Assembly: GCA_948567375.1 (NCBI GenBank)
Contig: OX419759.1
Coordinates: 11,438,744-11,502,743 of the forward strand
Source: Lunularia cruciata
Taxonomy: Eukaryota; Streptophyta; Marchantiopsida; Lunulariales; Lunulariaceae
Length of the DNA stretch: 64,000 bases
Direction of reading: 5' to 3'
Part shown: in pieces, positions 34,473-48,839 of the stretch
How positions within the stretch are numbered: position 1 is the first letter of the stretch
Layout: the number at the start of each line of letters is the position of its first letter
Notes under the pieces: generated by a model
The model's input: the letters and a program-made list of their open reading frames with translations, nothing else
Database searches by the model: none
Told to the model about the DNA's origin: nothing
Translations under genes and position numbers: made by a program

Positions 34473-34770
34473 TATCCAACTTTGTATCGAGTGATGGATA
34501 CGGTATTCTATAAGTTCGTCAAAGATTGCGTATGAGTTTACTATTTATCCAGCTTGTATCGAGTGATGGATGCGCGTTTTAGATGTTTATCGAGAATAGC
34601 ATATGAGGTTACTAAATGCGATTATACTATTACGATGAGGATTGCATGTGAATTTACTAAATGATTTTATACTATTATCAAGGATTGCGCACCATGAGTT
34701 TACTATATGAAACTATCCGGTTATCAAGCAGTATCAAGAGGTTACTGTATGGGTATCATTTATTTATTTA
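34473..34770. repeat. degenerate tandem repeat, unit about 60-80 bp
   Basis: Repeated words TTGTATCGAGTGATGGAT, AAGGATTGC and TGAGTTTACTA/ATGAGGTTACT recur in four to five degenerate units. No coding content. Confidence 0.6.
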
Positions 34771-35660
34771 TTTGTAATTGTTTTATTTCTTTTAATAAAT
34801 ATACTTAGATATAGTTCTGGATTAGGATATGATTTTTATTCTTCTATTTCATAATTTAGAGGATAGTCTGTATTTTCCTGTTTTGTAATTTAGAGAATAT
34901 TATTTCCTATTTAATAATTTTCTTTGGACGATAATAGCTCTCTCTAAGAGAACAATTACATTGCGTAATTCTGTAATTGTCATTTTAAGGGCAAGATATC
35001 TCACATGGATGTTATTTGGGCTAAGTTTCATTTGTCACCTAAGTTTTATTCTTGTGCCCAATTGATAAGATCTTGCCATTGTTTTAGTTTCATAGGCAGG
35101 TCACCTTTTTCTTTCATATGACTTTCTGTAAAGAGTGTATATAGACACGGTGCCAAACCTCATATCCTAAAGGGCGGTAGGAAAGAAAGTTCACGAAAAC
35201 CTCATATCCTAAAGGGCGGTAGGAAAGAAAGTTCATGAGATCCATCAAACCCAAGCATTCAAGAAAGATAAATAAAAGCAAGGCCCAAAGGCATACTTGG
35301 GTAAAAGGTACCCTAACAAGAAGTTTTAAAGAAGCAAGGAAAAGGGTATACTCTTGAAATGCGTGATAGAGTCCTCCAATAGTTTAGTAAGTGTGGAAGG
35401 AGGATCTTGGTTGTGTTGGGTGTTCTTATTGTTTTTGCCTGTTTGGTGAAGACACAAAGCCTAAATGCATATTGCAAAGTAATTGATGTGTTGTGGATAG
35501 AAGGAAGTAAGCATAGTTTGAGAGATTGTTTGTGCCCTTCTCCTTTGCAAGGTGTTGTGTGTTGCTTCCCTAATTAAATTGTTAAAGTGGTGATGTAAAT
35601 GTCCAAAAATCTCTATTGAGACAAAAGTATCCAAGGATAAGCGAGTGCGTACTAGCACTC
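34771..35660. other. AT-rich stretch, possible LTR remnant, with a 42-bp tandem repeat
   Basis: 34771-35150 has the composition of an LTR (TGTAATTGTTTTATTTC, repeated TAATTTAGAGAATAT-type words, a TATA-like TGTATATAGACACGG near 35140), but no clear ends or target duplication. At about 35157-35240 a 42-bp unit (ACCTCATATCCTAAAGGG...) occurs twice almost perfectly. No gene. Confidence 0.35.
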
Positions 35661-38200
35661 CTTGCTCTTAGAACCAATGATAATTGTTTCTCTTGCTTGT
35701 ATGCTTGCTTGTGACAATTACTCTATTTGCAAGGAGTTCGTATCCATCGTGCAAGGTATGATGACTATTTGTGAAAAAAAATCCATTTGCACCCGATGAA
35801 TATGTAATCATGGTAGATCCAACCATCACTCAATCTAAACCTAGGCTTGTGTAGCTTGTAAGATTTGAACCATTCTATCACAAATTGCATAGTGGATTCT
35901 AGTAGGCTTTCCGTTGATTGTACAACATAAAATGTATTTGCCTCGTATGTCATATGGGGAACTACATGTGATTGGTCTAGAAGCCCTATGTGAGCTAGAT
36001 ATGGGAGACCTAATTTCAATAGTATAGTTGTGATAAACTACTCAAAAGTAAACCAAAAGTCCTCAATCAAGGGAGAAGCTTGGAGCTAAGCTACATAACC
36101 CAACGCACAAGAGAATACTATCTCTAGCAAATAGAAGTGTCTTAGTGAGGATGTTGGCAAGTGTGTGAATGTGCATATGTCCTTAAGATCCGCTTGAATC
36201 TTCTTAGAGTCTAAGGATATAAAGTCAAATCTCGGGGAGTGATATGTGTAAAAGGCTTGGAAATAAGTTGCAAGCCAAACCAAGATATGATTGGACGTCA
36301 TAAGTGCCTTAATCCATTATCATGATAGGTCCTAACAAAAAAGACGTCACTCATGTAAGAACGTGTCTACTAAACAAAGGATCACTAGAGCACATGCTCC
36401 AATATATGTTGATGGTGTTGTGGCCCACTGTTCTATGAGGCCGCACCCACCCATGATTATAGATAGAGCTATCTATTGCTTACACCATTCATCTGATTGT
36501 TGTGGAAGCATGCATGGCCTTAACAAATAGTAGAAGTGTGATGGATGGGACTATAAAAAATTTGTAAATGCGGCAATAGTGCATCTATTGGTGGCAAATC
36601 CATCCCAAATATGAGGTCTCAAGAAGGTAGCAATCTATAAGAATGGAATATGCTACTTGGGTATTCCTCAACTAGGGGAGGAGCTGAGCATGGGCTATGG
36701 CCTTGACTACAATAAGCTCATCGATAAGTACGTATTTTTTTATGTCTACATGATGAATATGCATGCATTCTAGATCTGAAAATCAATGGATCAATATAGT
36801 GAAGTAATTTATTGAATTCACAAACATCCAAAGTCTTGAATGGTCATTTCACGACTTTCCATCACTTTTTCTTGCATAATAACCGAATTTGCTTGTTGTA
36901 TGATGTTTTTCATTATGAAGATACTATCAAGCAAAGAATCAATTTTCTCCTAAAGTAAATACCGTGAAGCAAGCAGATTCCAAGTCTTCAAATTCAGAAT
37001 GACAACATCCAAAATAGAATCCAAAATTTCTTGAATAGAATTCTTGCAAACTCTTCATTGGGTTGGTTGGTGCTTTCTGACTTGAGTTCATATCATGCAC
37101 AATTTGAATCCTCCAACAATCCACTTTTGTCCTCTTGAAGTTGCTAGTCAATGTCTTTGATTAAGGCTTGTTGATATTCATTGGAGTTGCAATCATCAAT
37201 GGTCAAAAGGTTCATACCTCATCTATCAAGAGATCAAAAACCAAGCAATCTTGCATGAAAGAAATCAAGTTTTTTTTGACAATTCCATCATCAGAACCAT
37301 CATTACAAACTTAAGTTATTGAGAGTGAAAATAGGAATAATGTCGGCTTTCTTGAAGCAATTCTTGATCATTTTGATGGAAATATCACTCCATGTGGTAA
37401 CAACTTATTTGCAGTATAAAGAAGGTGTGCATGTCTTCCAAACTCAACAAATGTAACACCTTGCTTCATTTTTAGACCTCAATTCCTGACCAAAGTTTAA
37501 CTCCTTCAATAAGATCGTGATATGAAAGAACATCCTCATAAGTAGGTATCTGTAATGCATTTTGAGAGCGGTGATATTTCTCATGTCCATTGCATGCTTC
37601 CAAGAAGTGACATTGGGTGGAAAAAATATGACCATTATGATGTCTTTTTGAAAGGCTATGACTGTCTTGGAGCATTATCTAAGATAAGCAACACCCTATT
37701 ACCAATTCTTTTTCAAACAAATGGTATGAAAAATTGTTCAAACCATTGGTTAAAGACAGTGATGTCCATCCAAACTTTTTTTTGCTGAAAATATGGAAAA
37801 GGCCATTTCTGACCAGCAACACATGCAAGTTCTTTAAATTGGAGATCATTGCAAAAGGAAGACGCTCTATCTTGGCTTTTGTTAGTCAAAGATAATTAAA
37901 TCTCAATCAAGAGCATCTAAAAACCCTTAATAAATTCAAAAATTTTCTGCTCTAACTCAAGAAATTGTGTCTTTCCTACATTGACTATTTTTTGCCTCAT
38001 CAACACGTCAACACTCATGCTCTAGCTTTGATTTTGTTGAATGGTTTTGTCATTCACTCTTTGCCTAAGCTTTGCATAGAGTATTTTTACCATTGGCTTG
38101 TTGGAGCTTCTCAAGGATCTCAAGGTATTATGCATCATTGAGGAGGTCCTTCTCCCCCCTTGCATTTTTTAGTGCTTCCAACCTCTCTAAGAGCCATATC
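35661..38200. other. decayed repeat DNA, no gene recognised
   Basis: AT-rich, many stops in all frames, no protein motif that I recognise. It leads into a family B element fragment and may be its 5' part. Confidence 0.4.
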
Positions 38201-40500
38201 AAAAATGAAATGAGAAGATGCGTGCTAAGTTTGCAAACTTTAGATAAATCTGCATTGAATTGCTCAAATCAAAGTGTTGACATAGCCATAAGCTTACTAT
38301 AAGGTGTAAAATATGAACAAACTACAATAACTTTCTTGTCCCAAAGAAGAGCACAAAACTCTCAAAATTACCTATGTGAAATTGGGATCTTAATGGGAAG
38401 TGAAGGAGAGTGCATTTAAGAGCATGGACTTGTAAATCCAAGGCATCTAAGCTAAATGTGAAAGAAAATACTGCTCAAACAACATCCTCTAAAGTGCTAC
38501 AATATGAGTGTTGTCTGAGAAGAATCTGAAAAGATAAGAAGGAAAGGTTGCTACAACTTGTCATAAAGCCTTGTAATGCACTATGGCAAAGAGAGGCTCC
38601 CGAGGGATCCCTTTGCCATGGCACTTAGTTCAATTGTTTGAATTCTATGGTAGAAGTATGGTGGCTATATAATAGAGGTGTCTTGATACTATAGAAAGTA
38701 CAAATGCAATCAAGGAGTGGATTTGATCCCAACTAAGCAAAGATCACAAAACCATCTTAGACAAGAAATAGTATTGAGGGCATTGGAGACATCAACTTGG
38801 ACCACCACCAAATTTGGATGAATGCCCAAGGATGTTTGAATGCCCACAATGATTTTCTTGCATCTCCTTGAAGTAGCTAAAACAAACTAATGGGTAGACA
38901 ACAAAGAAAAATAAGTTTTACAATTGTAAGCAAATAGTACAAGAAACCAAATGTAAAAAAAAATTTAAAAATTTAGAAATCTCCAAAGAAGCAAATAAAT
39001 GAGTTGCTCTAGGAAACACATGACCTAATTTAATGCATTGATAAAAAAAGCAAGGAGGAGGGGCAAACCCACATCTTGAGCATATGATCTTGGGGAGAAG
39101 TAACTCCCATAGATGCTCAAAAACTAGCACAAAGGACACACCTGTTGAGAAACATTGAAAGTGAAGTAGAGCATGAGCAAAGGACTTTGTAAGCTATAAC
39201 TCCTCATTTGGTAGATAATCATGGAGGAACAAAGGAAGATTCTTAGGTCAAGTAGGTGGTGGATGGAGGATCTATAAGGTAGATAAAGTATTTGAGTAGC
39301 AATGCACTAGCCAAGAAGGTGGAAGTGCTTGGGATACATATTTTTACTCACCTACTTGACCCAACATCAAGGAGTAATAGAAGTAACAATGCTCTGGAGG
39401 TAGGGTATGGAGCTATGGAGACTTTTCAATCTACTTGGTTGTTGCTTGGGCTTTAATAGTATACTCAGCCTACAAGGCTGACCAATCTCCTTGCAAAACC
39501 TATGAATGCTAGAGGTAGTCTCTTGATGTCCCAAAGCTTTCCCATGGGTTGGAGAGAGTAAAGTCCATGGTGGAAAGAGTGCCAATAAGGTCAAGGTAGA
39601 GATATCTCTCTCTTGGTCATCAATTAAATTAACATGTAGTAATAAGGAGAATGTAGAGCCAATGAGATGATATAAAGGCATAGGGATCCTAGTGAACATC
39701 ATTGTACAAGGTAAAATTTGTAGGAATGCCTAGATAAGGTCCAAAGAGTATAACCAAGTGTGTTACTAGAGGAACCTATAGAGATACTATTGGAGCACAA
39801 ATGGGATCTTGGGAGTAGTAATAGAGGTGGCTTCTACCTACATACACAAACATTGAGATCTCCCTCTTTACTATGTTAGGCCAATCTATACACACAAACA
39901 TCCTAACAAGATTGTGTGGGGCATTGATGGGGTGTGATACATGGAGGAATTGGGGGCCCATGTGGAAGAGAATGATCCTATGGTGGTGATGGTGGTGCAA
40001 TAAGGGTGGGAGGAGTGTGTGAGGTGGATGGAGGGTCTAGGGGTCCATGATAGGAGTATTAGGGATAGGAGTGATAATTGGTGTGACATCCTACATATGG
40101 GAATCATTCCTTGTAGGTCCTATGGCTAGTGTAGGCACAATGTGACCTATGGATCAAAGGAGCTCCATCTAGCTACACATGAGCAATTATGGTTATATGC
40201 TATAAGAGATGATGTAAAGGTCTAACTCTTACTCTAACATATGAGTTGTATGGTGCCATATGAGGAGTGATCCTAGAGGTAGTTCCTCTAAGGTCTTGTG
40301 CCAATGAACAAAAAGGAGTTATTGGAAGATATTCTGCTAGAATTGTATGCCTCTTGATGAGTACAAAGAAAAAGCCATGACAATAAAGCAAGACATAGTT
40401 GATAATGTTATGTGTCTCAATGCAAAAGAGAAACACAAAAAAGAAAGCCAATAAGAGGTGAGAAGGGCTTATTTGTGACCACCAGAGATCTCTTTCTACC
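38200..40500 (+). mobile_element. family B gypsy element, partial (5' region only)
   Basis: Matches the 5' part of the longer family B element. About 38280-39260 aligns with 45520-46480 (for example GATGCTCAAAAACTAGCAC against GATCCTCAAAGACTAAACC, and AGGACTTTGTAAGCTATAAC against AGGACTCCATATATTATAG). About 39385-40200 aligns with 52105-52560. No methyltransferase, RT or integrase part is present here. Orientation is taken from the second copy. Too decayed to give a Gag translation. Confidence 0.6.
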
Positions 40501-43500
40501 TTTAGCGTCCAATCTATAGGCAGATCAGACTGACTACTTGTGCTAGTAGTGCTTGGTTCCCAATCTCAATTAATGTAATAATCATGGAATAAACCTTAAA
40601 GTTTATGAACTCAGTCTTTTATGAAAGATTGAATAGATAGGTGTAGATGAGAAAGATCTCCTCATAGTGTTAAATATAGAGACTAGTGCATATGCTTGAA
40701 TGTAATTTTCTTGTTGTTGCTTATACCACTTGATTTCCTTCCTATGGTTACATTCTTGCACCCTTTAGTCCATCCATGTTGCAATAAAACCCTCACAAAT
40801 GACCTTCATCTCTCTTGTCTTGGCTATTTCAATCCCCAAATTAACCAAACTCCCTCAAATTTGGTATTTCACATTCCAAACCAATCAAATCATAGTTCAT
40901 TCTATTTGGTCCGCTTTTGCCTATAATTGCACCCAATGCTTTGACCAAAATCAGAATTGTGGAATTACTCATTTAAACTCTTGCCATGGTAGAACTTTTT
41001 TTCTTTATAATTCAAAGCTTAAACATTCAAGATTTTGTCTTCATCAACCTATCTAATTCTCCAATCTCATAGTTTCTTGAACTCTTGAACATAATTTTAC
41101 TCTTAATCACCATGCAAACCAATTCCTGAAGCCAATAGATGATTCCTTTATGGTACAATCATATTACTATTCTGTTCTATTCTTGAGTTACTAAATTATT
41201 ACTAGTAGTCCAACTATCCTTAGTTCTACAATTAAAAATCAAATGATGTGTGAAGGAGTTTGTATCTACAATTTTAGTGTAGTCTTTGGTTGGAATTTAC
41301 AGAATCACTCAAGAAGTAACTTAATCTGGAAGTTAGTCTATGTTAGAAAACAACAACTTCACTAAATTCATCCTTTGTATGATCATAATATACACTATTT
41401 TCAAAACCTTAATGTCAATATAATATTTTATTTTTAAAGCCAATTTCTCATTTAATATGAGAATGGCATTCGCTCTAAGTTATATCTCTTGTAAGATTTC
41501 ATTCACCAACTCCATATAATCCCTAATTTGTTGTAGTAATTCATTGCATAGAATTGGAACATGAAACATTGAGATTGTAAATATGAAAAGACAACACATA
41601 ATGTGAATTATATTACGCGCTATTTGATATAATTTTTATCCACCTTCAAATAAAATGTACATAAATTGTGCATGGAAAAAAATTTACTATACTATTAAAT
41701 ATCAAATAAAGATTTTTTTAACAAAATAATAAAATATAAAATATTTATAATAATACTCAATTTTACATAACATAATAATTCAGTTAATGTTTGAAGCAGG
41801 AGGTAAACATTCCAAGGACTTTAACATATTCATTTTATCAAGTGCAACTATTTGTTATATATAATTGTCAAAGTGGATAAATGTTGTTCATATTTTATCT
41901 TAGAAAATGTTTTCTCTTACTAGATATAGATCAAAATAGGAAGTTCATTGAAAACTTTATCATACCCTGGTATAATGGTAAATTGGGTATTTCACTTTTG
42001 TATCAAGGATTTGTACTCCAACATAACAAATAGAAAGAGCTTGGATTTGGATAAGAAGTAGATGAAGTCCATTTTCCATGATATGATGTGAAGATCTTTT
42101 GTTTTCTTGAGAGAAATATTTTTGAACAGACAACTAAATGATGATCACAAATTTCCATTTGTTGCAAGCCAACAAAAGAGCATTGCAGAATTTTAGTGGA
42201 GGTATAACTTGAAGCAAGAATGTTTTATGACTTCAATTTGTTCTTGGCAAGTGTTTCATAAAATACTTGTATCCAAATTCAAGTCATCATCATAGCAAGA
42301 GTAACACAAAAGGTTATAAAGTTGAACTGTTCAATTTAGAGTAGTTTCATATAAATTTTAGAGATTTAAGAGAGAGGAATATTATTACTATATTACTATA
42401 TGGGAGTTCAAACCTCCTACAAGGGTTTACAAGACATCTACAAATTATGCAAGTCCATCATACATAAAGAACAAAAAGGTTCTTCTGGAGATTGATGTTT
42501 TCCAATAAAAACCACTTACCAACGTCAGTATGAGATAATTATATCAAGGTAGATGATGTATCTCTTATCATTTTAACTTGTATATTGTATTGAAAATTTT
42601 CCAATATAAGAAAAACTAAACTAATTCCACAAGGTAAGTATATGAAGAAATCAATTAATCAAGAAAGTGTCCATGCATAATAAGGCAAATAGAACCTCTT
42701 ACTAAAATCACTGAGAGAGAGCTTATCATAGACAAATCTTTGGCTGATCCAAATTATCCTTGTAAATTTTGAGAAGAATGCAAAATTTTAAGAAATTGCA
42801 ATATTAATATAATTTGCAAGGGAGATAAAGGATTTTTTCACCCATGAAGACAGGTTTCATTATGATAATTGATGGAAGAATATTATATACCTTTTAGAGC
42901 CTCTTAATTCAACACTTTGCAAGATTAAACAAGAGTATATATAGTAAATGTTATATCTTATATGATAATATTCTTCTAGTTTGAACTTAGTGTAAAATTT
43001 ATCCTTGTGCTCAAGTTGATGAGTTAAATTAACAAGAATTCAAGCTAATATATAAGGCAAAGTACCACCATTGGGACCAAAGATAAATACATCACTTGTT
43101 ACAATAATTAATACACAATATAAGTATATTAGTATAACTATTGTTGAGCAAGCTATGAATGAAGCGTACATACTTATGTTTATGGTATGCATCAAATTAA
43201 TAGTAAGAGTTTATAAAGCACAAATAAAGATATGAATTTCAAAGATGGTAGATAAGATCTTGCAACAACTTTTATTTATATATACATACATATATATATA
43301 TATATATATGAGTTCTCCTAAGTTTACCTTTTGCTAAAGAATAAAATCTAGAATTGATTGTTATTTATGACATTTGTATTATACCAATTTACAATATGTT
43401 CTCCAAGGAAATAGAAAAGGTTTGAAAGGTCTTGAAAAAGCTAAGGACTTTATCTAGTATAGTATCCTATCTTAAGGAAAAATTTTATTTTTATTCTAAA

Positions 43501-45479
43501 GAAATATGATGGTCTTTGATTTTGTATTAATTGCCAAGGATTCAATAAGTAAATAATGAAAATTACTTATCCCTTGTCACAAATAAATGGTCAATATTAA
43601 TTAGTTGTTTAATGAAGTTGAGTTGAATCATATAAATATCTGTAAATACATATCTATTGATGAGATGCATTCAACCAACCTTTTATAAAAGGTATAGACC
43701 TTTTATATAGATTGTCCTCCTCTTTAGGCTTTACCACTACTCTTAGTATTACATCTTTTAAGTACATGTAAGAGTATTGGATAAATATATTATAGTTTTT
43801 CTAGATATATTCTCATCTATAGCAAGACAAAAGGATAGCACAATCATTATGTTTCAACTATCCAAAATGTTTTTCAAAGAACTTCTTACTCCAAATGTTG
43901 ATGTTGATGATGACTTCAAGAAAATTAACTTTAAAACCCTCTCATAGATTAAGTAAATATAAGATACTAAAGAACCTTCATAAGGATTGCAGAAAATAGT
44001 TAGGAAATTGACAACTAACTTTGCTAGGAAGTAAGCTTGTACACACCTTAAGTAAATAACAAGGTCTAGGTTATCTTTGACATTTAGGATTTGCCCTATT
44101 TTGTTCTTACTCCATCTCTTACTTTAATCATATTCTCTTGGAATTTAATAGTAAGTTAGGAGCAAATAATAATATTAAAAAATAGCAAGATATGTTCCAT
44201 TTGATAATACATTGCATTTTTCTTATATCAAAAACTCATTTTTTGGTTGTCATTCACTTTTCAAACATGAAAGAGTGAAAAATCATCATAAGTAGAGTAC
44301 TACTTGGTATATTTAGTTATTTTCTCAATCTAGTTATAATGTGATTTAAATTTAAATTCTTAAAAAAAGTAAATTAGTTATTATAAGTATGTTTAGTGTA
44401 GCTTAAATGGTAGCCAACAAAGAGTTTACAACATCAAATTGTTTGAGAACCAAGTTTTACTTTCGTATTGATAGTGAGAATAAATCATACTCCATAAAGT
44501 CCTAATAAATAATCCTCTTCATTCATAACTACACATTAATATATCTATCTCTATTAAATATTTAATCTTAAGAAAAAATTAACAAGATAAACAACTATCT
44601 CTTCATTGAATGCTGTAGTTTAAAGTTTGAAACCACTTCTTGTATGCTTGGATGCATGATAAAGGTTGCAATTGAAAATTCTATCATAAACAATAAACCA
44701 AGTAAAATGGAAATATATATTATGTAGAGTATTTCTTATAATTTTTGGAAACAACTTGCTTGGATGATAAATGTATATAAGGATACCCCGAATCATTATT
44801 AACTAACAATATAGCTCAAAATATTGTAAAATGAGGTTCTACATTTTAATGAAGTCTTAAAATTAGGAATTAATATAATCTTAGATATTCTTATATGAAA
44901 TATAAATTTGAAAAAAAAATTAGCAAGCAGGTAATTGTCCATTTTTCTAGAAAATATGCCTTATGGTGGAGCTAACTCAATCATTTTCCTTGCATGTTTA
45001 ATGTCAAAAATACTTAAGAAAATAAGATGAAAAGAACTAACTATTAATTTTCAGTTATTTTTAAATATTATGATGAATTTATTTTAGATTGCAAGAGATC
45101 AAACCTCCAAACTATAACTAAATTTATTTCAAAGTGATAGACATCCAAAGGTCCATACCTCCAAAGCCACTTAGTAAATGTTAGATATGAAATACAAATA
45201 AGTTGAGTCATAACTTACTATAATAAAAATACATGCCTGGTCATATCATATATTTTAAATACATAAAAAATTCAGCAAAAATATTATTATGACTTGTTAT
45301 TAATCCAAAAAAAATTGATGAAAATCTCATTATATATAAAATTACTTCTTTGAGGAGCATTTAAATTCTCATAAAGGATCACATATTTGTTTAGTAATTT
45401 TATAATATACTTGTCAAAATTTTTTACTTTGTTATTACTTATATATAGAAAAATGTAGTACTTATTAAAGTGGAGTAAT
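40501..45479. other. very AT-rich DNA, no gene
   Basis: About 5 kb with stops in all frames and no recognised domain, LTR or tRNA. A (TA)n run lies at 43289-43309. Probably old transposon remains. Confidence 0.5.
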
Positions 45480-46485
45480 CCACTTGCATATTCTTTAAAA
45501 GAAAGTGCCATAAGTAGTAGTTTGGACTATGGTTTTATAGATAACATAACTCTAAAAATGATTCATTCCTATAGGGAAGCCAAAAAATCCTCAAGCCTCC
45601 AGTTAGAAACTAAATTTCAAGAGAGACCATAAGAGAGAGTGTACTTTAAGCTTAAGATCTATAAGTCTAAGTGATGAACCTAAGTGTTTAGGCAAATCAT
45701 AAAACTAGGCAAAGCATAAACTACCACCTTAATAGACCCAATATAGAGGTAAATTCTAAAGAGAAGAGAAGAGCCATAATGAAAAATAAATCACTACCTC
45801 TAAAAAATGGTTGAAGTGAGCTATGGCAAAAAAGGCTTGTTCAAAGGATCTTCTCAATGTATGCACTTGGTAGATGCAAATTTAGGTGAAATCCATTCTG
45901 GCAATATGATGATTGTATAATAGAAGTTACTTATGTCATAAAATATATGTGCAAATGAGACAACAAAGGGATCTAGTCCCTTGCATTTGAGACATATACT
46001 TATAATACCACCAATTAAAATAGAGATCTAACTAGGCTATAATACTAGCAATATCAATGTCATAAATTTTAAAGGTAGCTAAAGCAAATTGATATGATGA
46101 TAAATATGCTAAAGTGATTTTTGGAACTATAAAAGAATGGTACATGATATTAAACATAAAATAACATCTCAAATAGTAGTAGAATTGATCTTGAAGTTTT
46201 TATTTGAGAGTGCATCATATGTATATGTAGAAATGGGTGGTATTAGACTATAAAAAATGCACTAACATGCAAAGATGAAACCTAAATTTGGTATATCAAG
46301 TGAGTGACAATTATATAGATCCTCAAAGACTAAACCAAACAATCCACTCTTAAAGAAATATGGAGATTAGAATCGTACATGAGTAAAGAAGGACTCCATA
46401 TATTATAGTTCCTCCTTTATGCAAAAGTAAAATATGGATGGAAATAGAGCAATGTATGAGAAAGAAACAGTCCATAACCTATAGT
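45480..46485 (+). mobile_element. family B gypsy element, left (5') piece
   Basis: Homologous to 38280-39260. It is cut at 46485 by the family A LTR and resumes at 51902. The 5' LTR and primer site were not found. Together with 51902-58400 this makes one element split by a younger insertion. Confidence 0.6.
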
Positions 46486-46852
46486 TATAAAAGCTCAAGG
46501 AAAAAAATATGAGATTGGAAGATCAAATTGGAAACTCTTGCCTGCGTGGAACTCCAAATGCCTAGCCTAAGCCTAGTCAGCTTTGATATTTATATGCAAC
46601 CTTGGTACAAGGAATGTTCCTTCTAGAAGCCACCTTACTTGGAGTGCAAGCTAAGCAAGCCATTTAGTTGGTATGCAGGCTAAGTTAGTTGTCAACTTGG
46701 TATACAAGTTACTCAATCCTTAGGAAGTTCTTAGAAGCTCCTCGCCAAGAGTTTCTTAGATGCTCTTAAAACATTATTAGAGTTTTCTAGCTATATGTTA
46801 TTTCTACCATTTGTTAGTTATATTTAGCTTTTGCTAACTCCATATTATTACA
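46486..46852 (-). repeat. 3' LTR of family A copy 2
   Basis: Minus strand begins TGTAATAATATGGAG right after the polypurine tract and ends near TATA (decayed TACA). It keeps the AAGCTAAGCAAGCC words and a reduced heat-shock-like GAATGTTCCTTCTAGAAG segment near 46611. Confidence 0.85.
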
Positions 46853-46864
46853 TATTCCCCCACC
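46853..46864 (-). promoter_or_regulatory. polypurine tract, family A copy 2
   Basis: GGTGGGGGAATA on the minus strand, directly before the LTR start TG. Primes plus-strand DNA synthesis in LTR elements. Confidence 0.85.
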
Positions 46865-47046
46865 GCTAGTTGGTGACATCTTGTCACCATGGAATCTTGA
46901 ACTCTTCTATAGCTGCTTGGGCATTTTGAAGAGGAGAAAGAGGCTCTCACGTGGTATCATGAAGATGATACCCTATTTAAATAAAGATTTTATATTTAAT
47001 TTAACATTAGCAACTATGTTGGATGTCATGATGTGCAAGTATACTA

Positions 47047-47298
47047 TCAACTTTGTATTCTTGTGATTGTTAGCAAGTATTGGAAGAGGAGGAGATAAGT
47101 AGGAAAGGAAGATGGGTTATAAAATGGTTTTAACTTGAAAATATAGAAAATAAGATGGATTTTCATATGATTAGGAAGGCAAAGTTTATAAGCAATAGGC
47201 AAAATTATCTGAATAATATTAAAAGGATCTATACAATTAAAAGCAAGTTTACAAACTTGAGTATCAAGAGGGAGGGGAAGGTTATTGGAGAAAAGCAT
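47047..47298 (-). pseudogene. integrase C-terminal region, family A copy 2
   Basis: Open 83-codon stretch with the gypsy integrase tail pattern DPFNIIQIILPIAYKLCLP followed by NHMKIHLIFYIFKLKP, equivalent to the G-P-F...VAYKL...MKIHPVFHVS block of the GPY/F module. A chromodomain is not seen after it. Confidence 0.8.
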
Positions 47299-47559
47299 AA
47301 CCTTATCACCAATTTAAAAAATGAGAGCATGATAATTGCTATCAACATGTTGCTTGTGCTATTTTTGAGTAATACAAAATGGGACTTGGCTGGGTTAAGG
47401 ATGCGTATAGCTTAGACAAGAAGGCAGAAGAATGAATGATGTGAGATGGTGCTAGAGCAAAAATAGAATCTGAAATGAGTGGATCTTATCCATAATCAAG
47501 GAAGAAGAGAGTAGCCTAAACTTGCCTTCTTAGAATTATTGTAGTCAAACTTGATAGCT

Positions 47560-47935
47560 ACAAGATGATTAGGACAATTAGTGGGATGAATATTGATAAA
47601 GGCACATATTGTATCTTCCCAAGTGTGATTTTTTATTCTATTTGCACATCAATTTGAGTGTGATATGTTGTAGGCAAGGCAAATTTGGTGCCAAGAAGTT
47701 TGAAAGGCACTTGCCAAAATTTACTAATGAATCAAGGATCACAATCAAAGATGAAAACCCTTGGTATCCCATGGTATTTGAAGGTCATATTGAAGTAAAT
47801 TTGAGCCAACATTGGAGCACCCATAATATCTACAACAGATATCAAGTGAATTTGCTTACTAAGCTTATCAATAAACACCACAAATTATTGTATGGCCTTG
47901 ATCCATCTTTGGTAAGGATGTGATGAGGTCTAGAC
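47560..47935 (-). pseudogene. integrase catalytic core, family A copy 2
   Basis: Through several stops the minus strand gives SLPKMDQGHTIICGVY, then FKYHGIPRVFIFDCDP (second catalytic Asp region), FISKFWQVPFKLLGTKFALP and TTYHTQIDVQ (canonical TAYHPQTDGQ). The order fits the DDE integrase core. The third acidic residue region is damaged. Confidence 0.75.
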
Positions 47936-48392
47936 TTACATGTTCTCATTAAGAAGATGGATTAGGAGTGGTTGGAGTAGTCTACACAATTTTTTGGTTG
48001 TTGGCTTTGTTGTATTGGTAGCTCTCACAAGATTGTACAAACTCTCAAACCTCTCATGCCATGTTTGGCCATAACCATTGATGTTATAGAGGTACTCAAG
48101 GTCTTATCCACACCCACACACTAGCAATTTTAAGTTATGTGCATCTTGATCTTGCAAGTTGGCCAAGTTATAGATCTCTCATAATTAGAATGTAGATTTG
48201 GTTCTTGCAGAATAAAAGGGCATCTTTGAATGAAAAGGTGTTATACTCCTTGTCATGTATTTTAGAGCAACTTTGCACAAGATGAGAGAAAGGATCTTGT
48301 GGTAAAGCAATCTTTAATTCTATTTGTACCTTGGAATACATCACATTGTGGTGATTGTTGTTACTATGGAAGATTCAAGCAAAATCTTCAAA

Positions 48393-48839
48393 TCAAGTAA
48401 TCATGATAGTGCATTGGGAATGATATGGAGCTATTTTTTGTTTGTACTTAAGCTTGATATTAAATTTTTTTTCTCTCATTAATGATCTTGATTCTTTATG
48501 TGCTCCAAATATAAGGTCTACACCAAGGGTTTGTGATCTATTTACATTATCACTTGTTTCACTAAGAGGTAATGTCTTCACACCTTTGTTGTATATACCA
48601 TTGCAAGTTGTTCTCAATCTCAAGCAAAATAATTCCTTTTTCGTATGTTTTATTGTCAAGATACAAAGGCTATTGCTAGATGGGAATCCACCCATAAATT
48701 CTTGTTGTAGCATATCTCCAATTGCAAAGTTAGAAATATCAAAATTGATCATACAAGGTTGTCGAGGATCATATGGTTGGAGGATGAAGACAACATATCC
48801 TAAAATTTCTTGAATGCTTCTTCTTGCTTGGTGGTCCAT
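48393..48839 (-). pseudogene. RNase H start and RT connection, family A copy 2
   Basis: Open 148-codon frame. Near its start: VFILQPYDPRQPCMINFDIS and FAIGDMLQQEF, which correspond to the RNase H opening (D-A-S-...-G-A-V-L-Q-Q), here with Ala to Ile and Ala to Asp changes. The later part of the frame no longer resembles RNase H, so it is open by chance or shifted. Confidence 0.75.
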
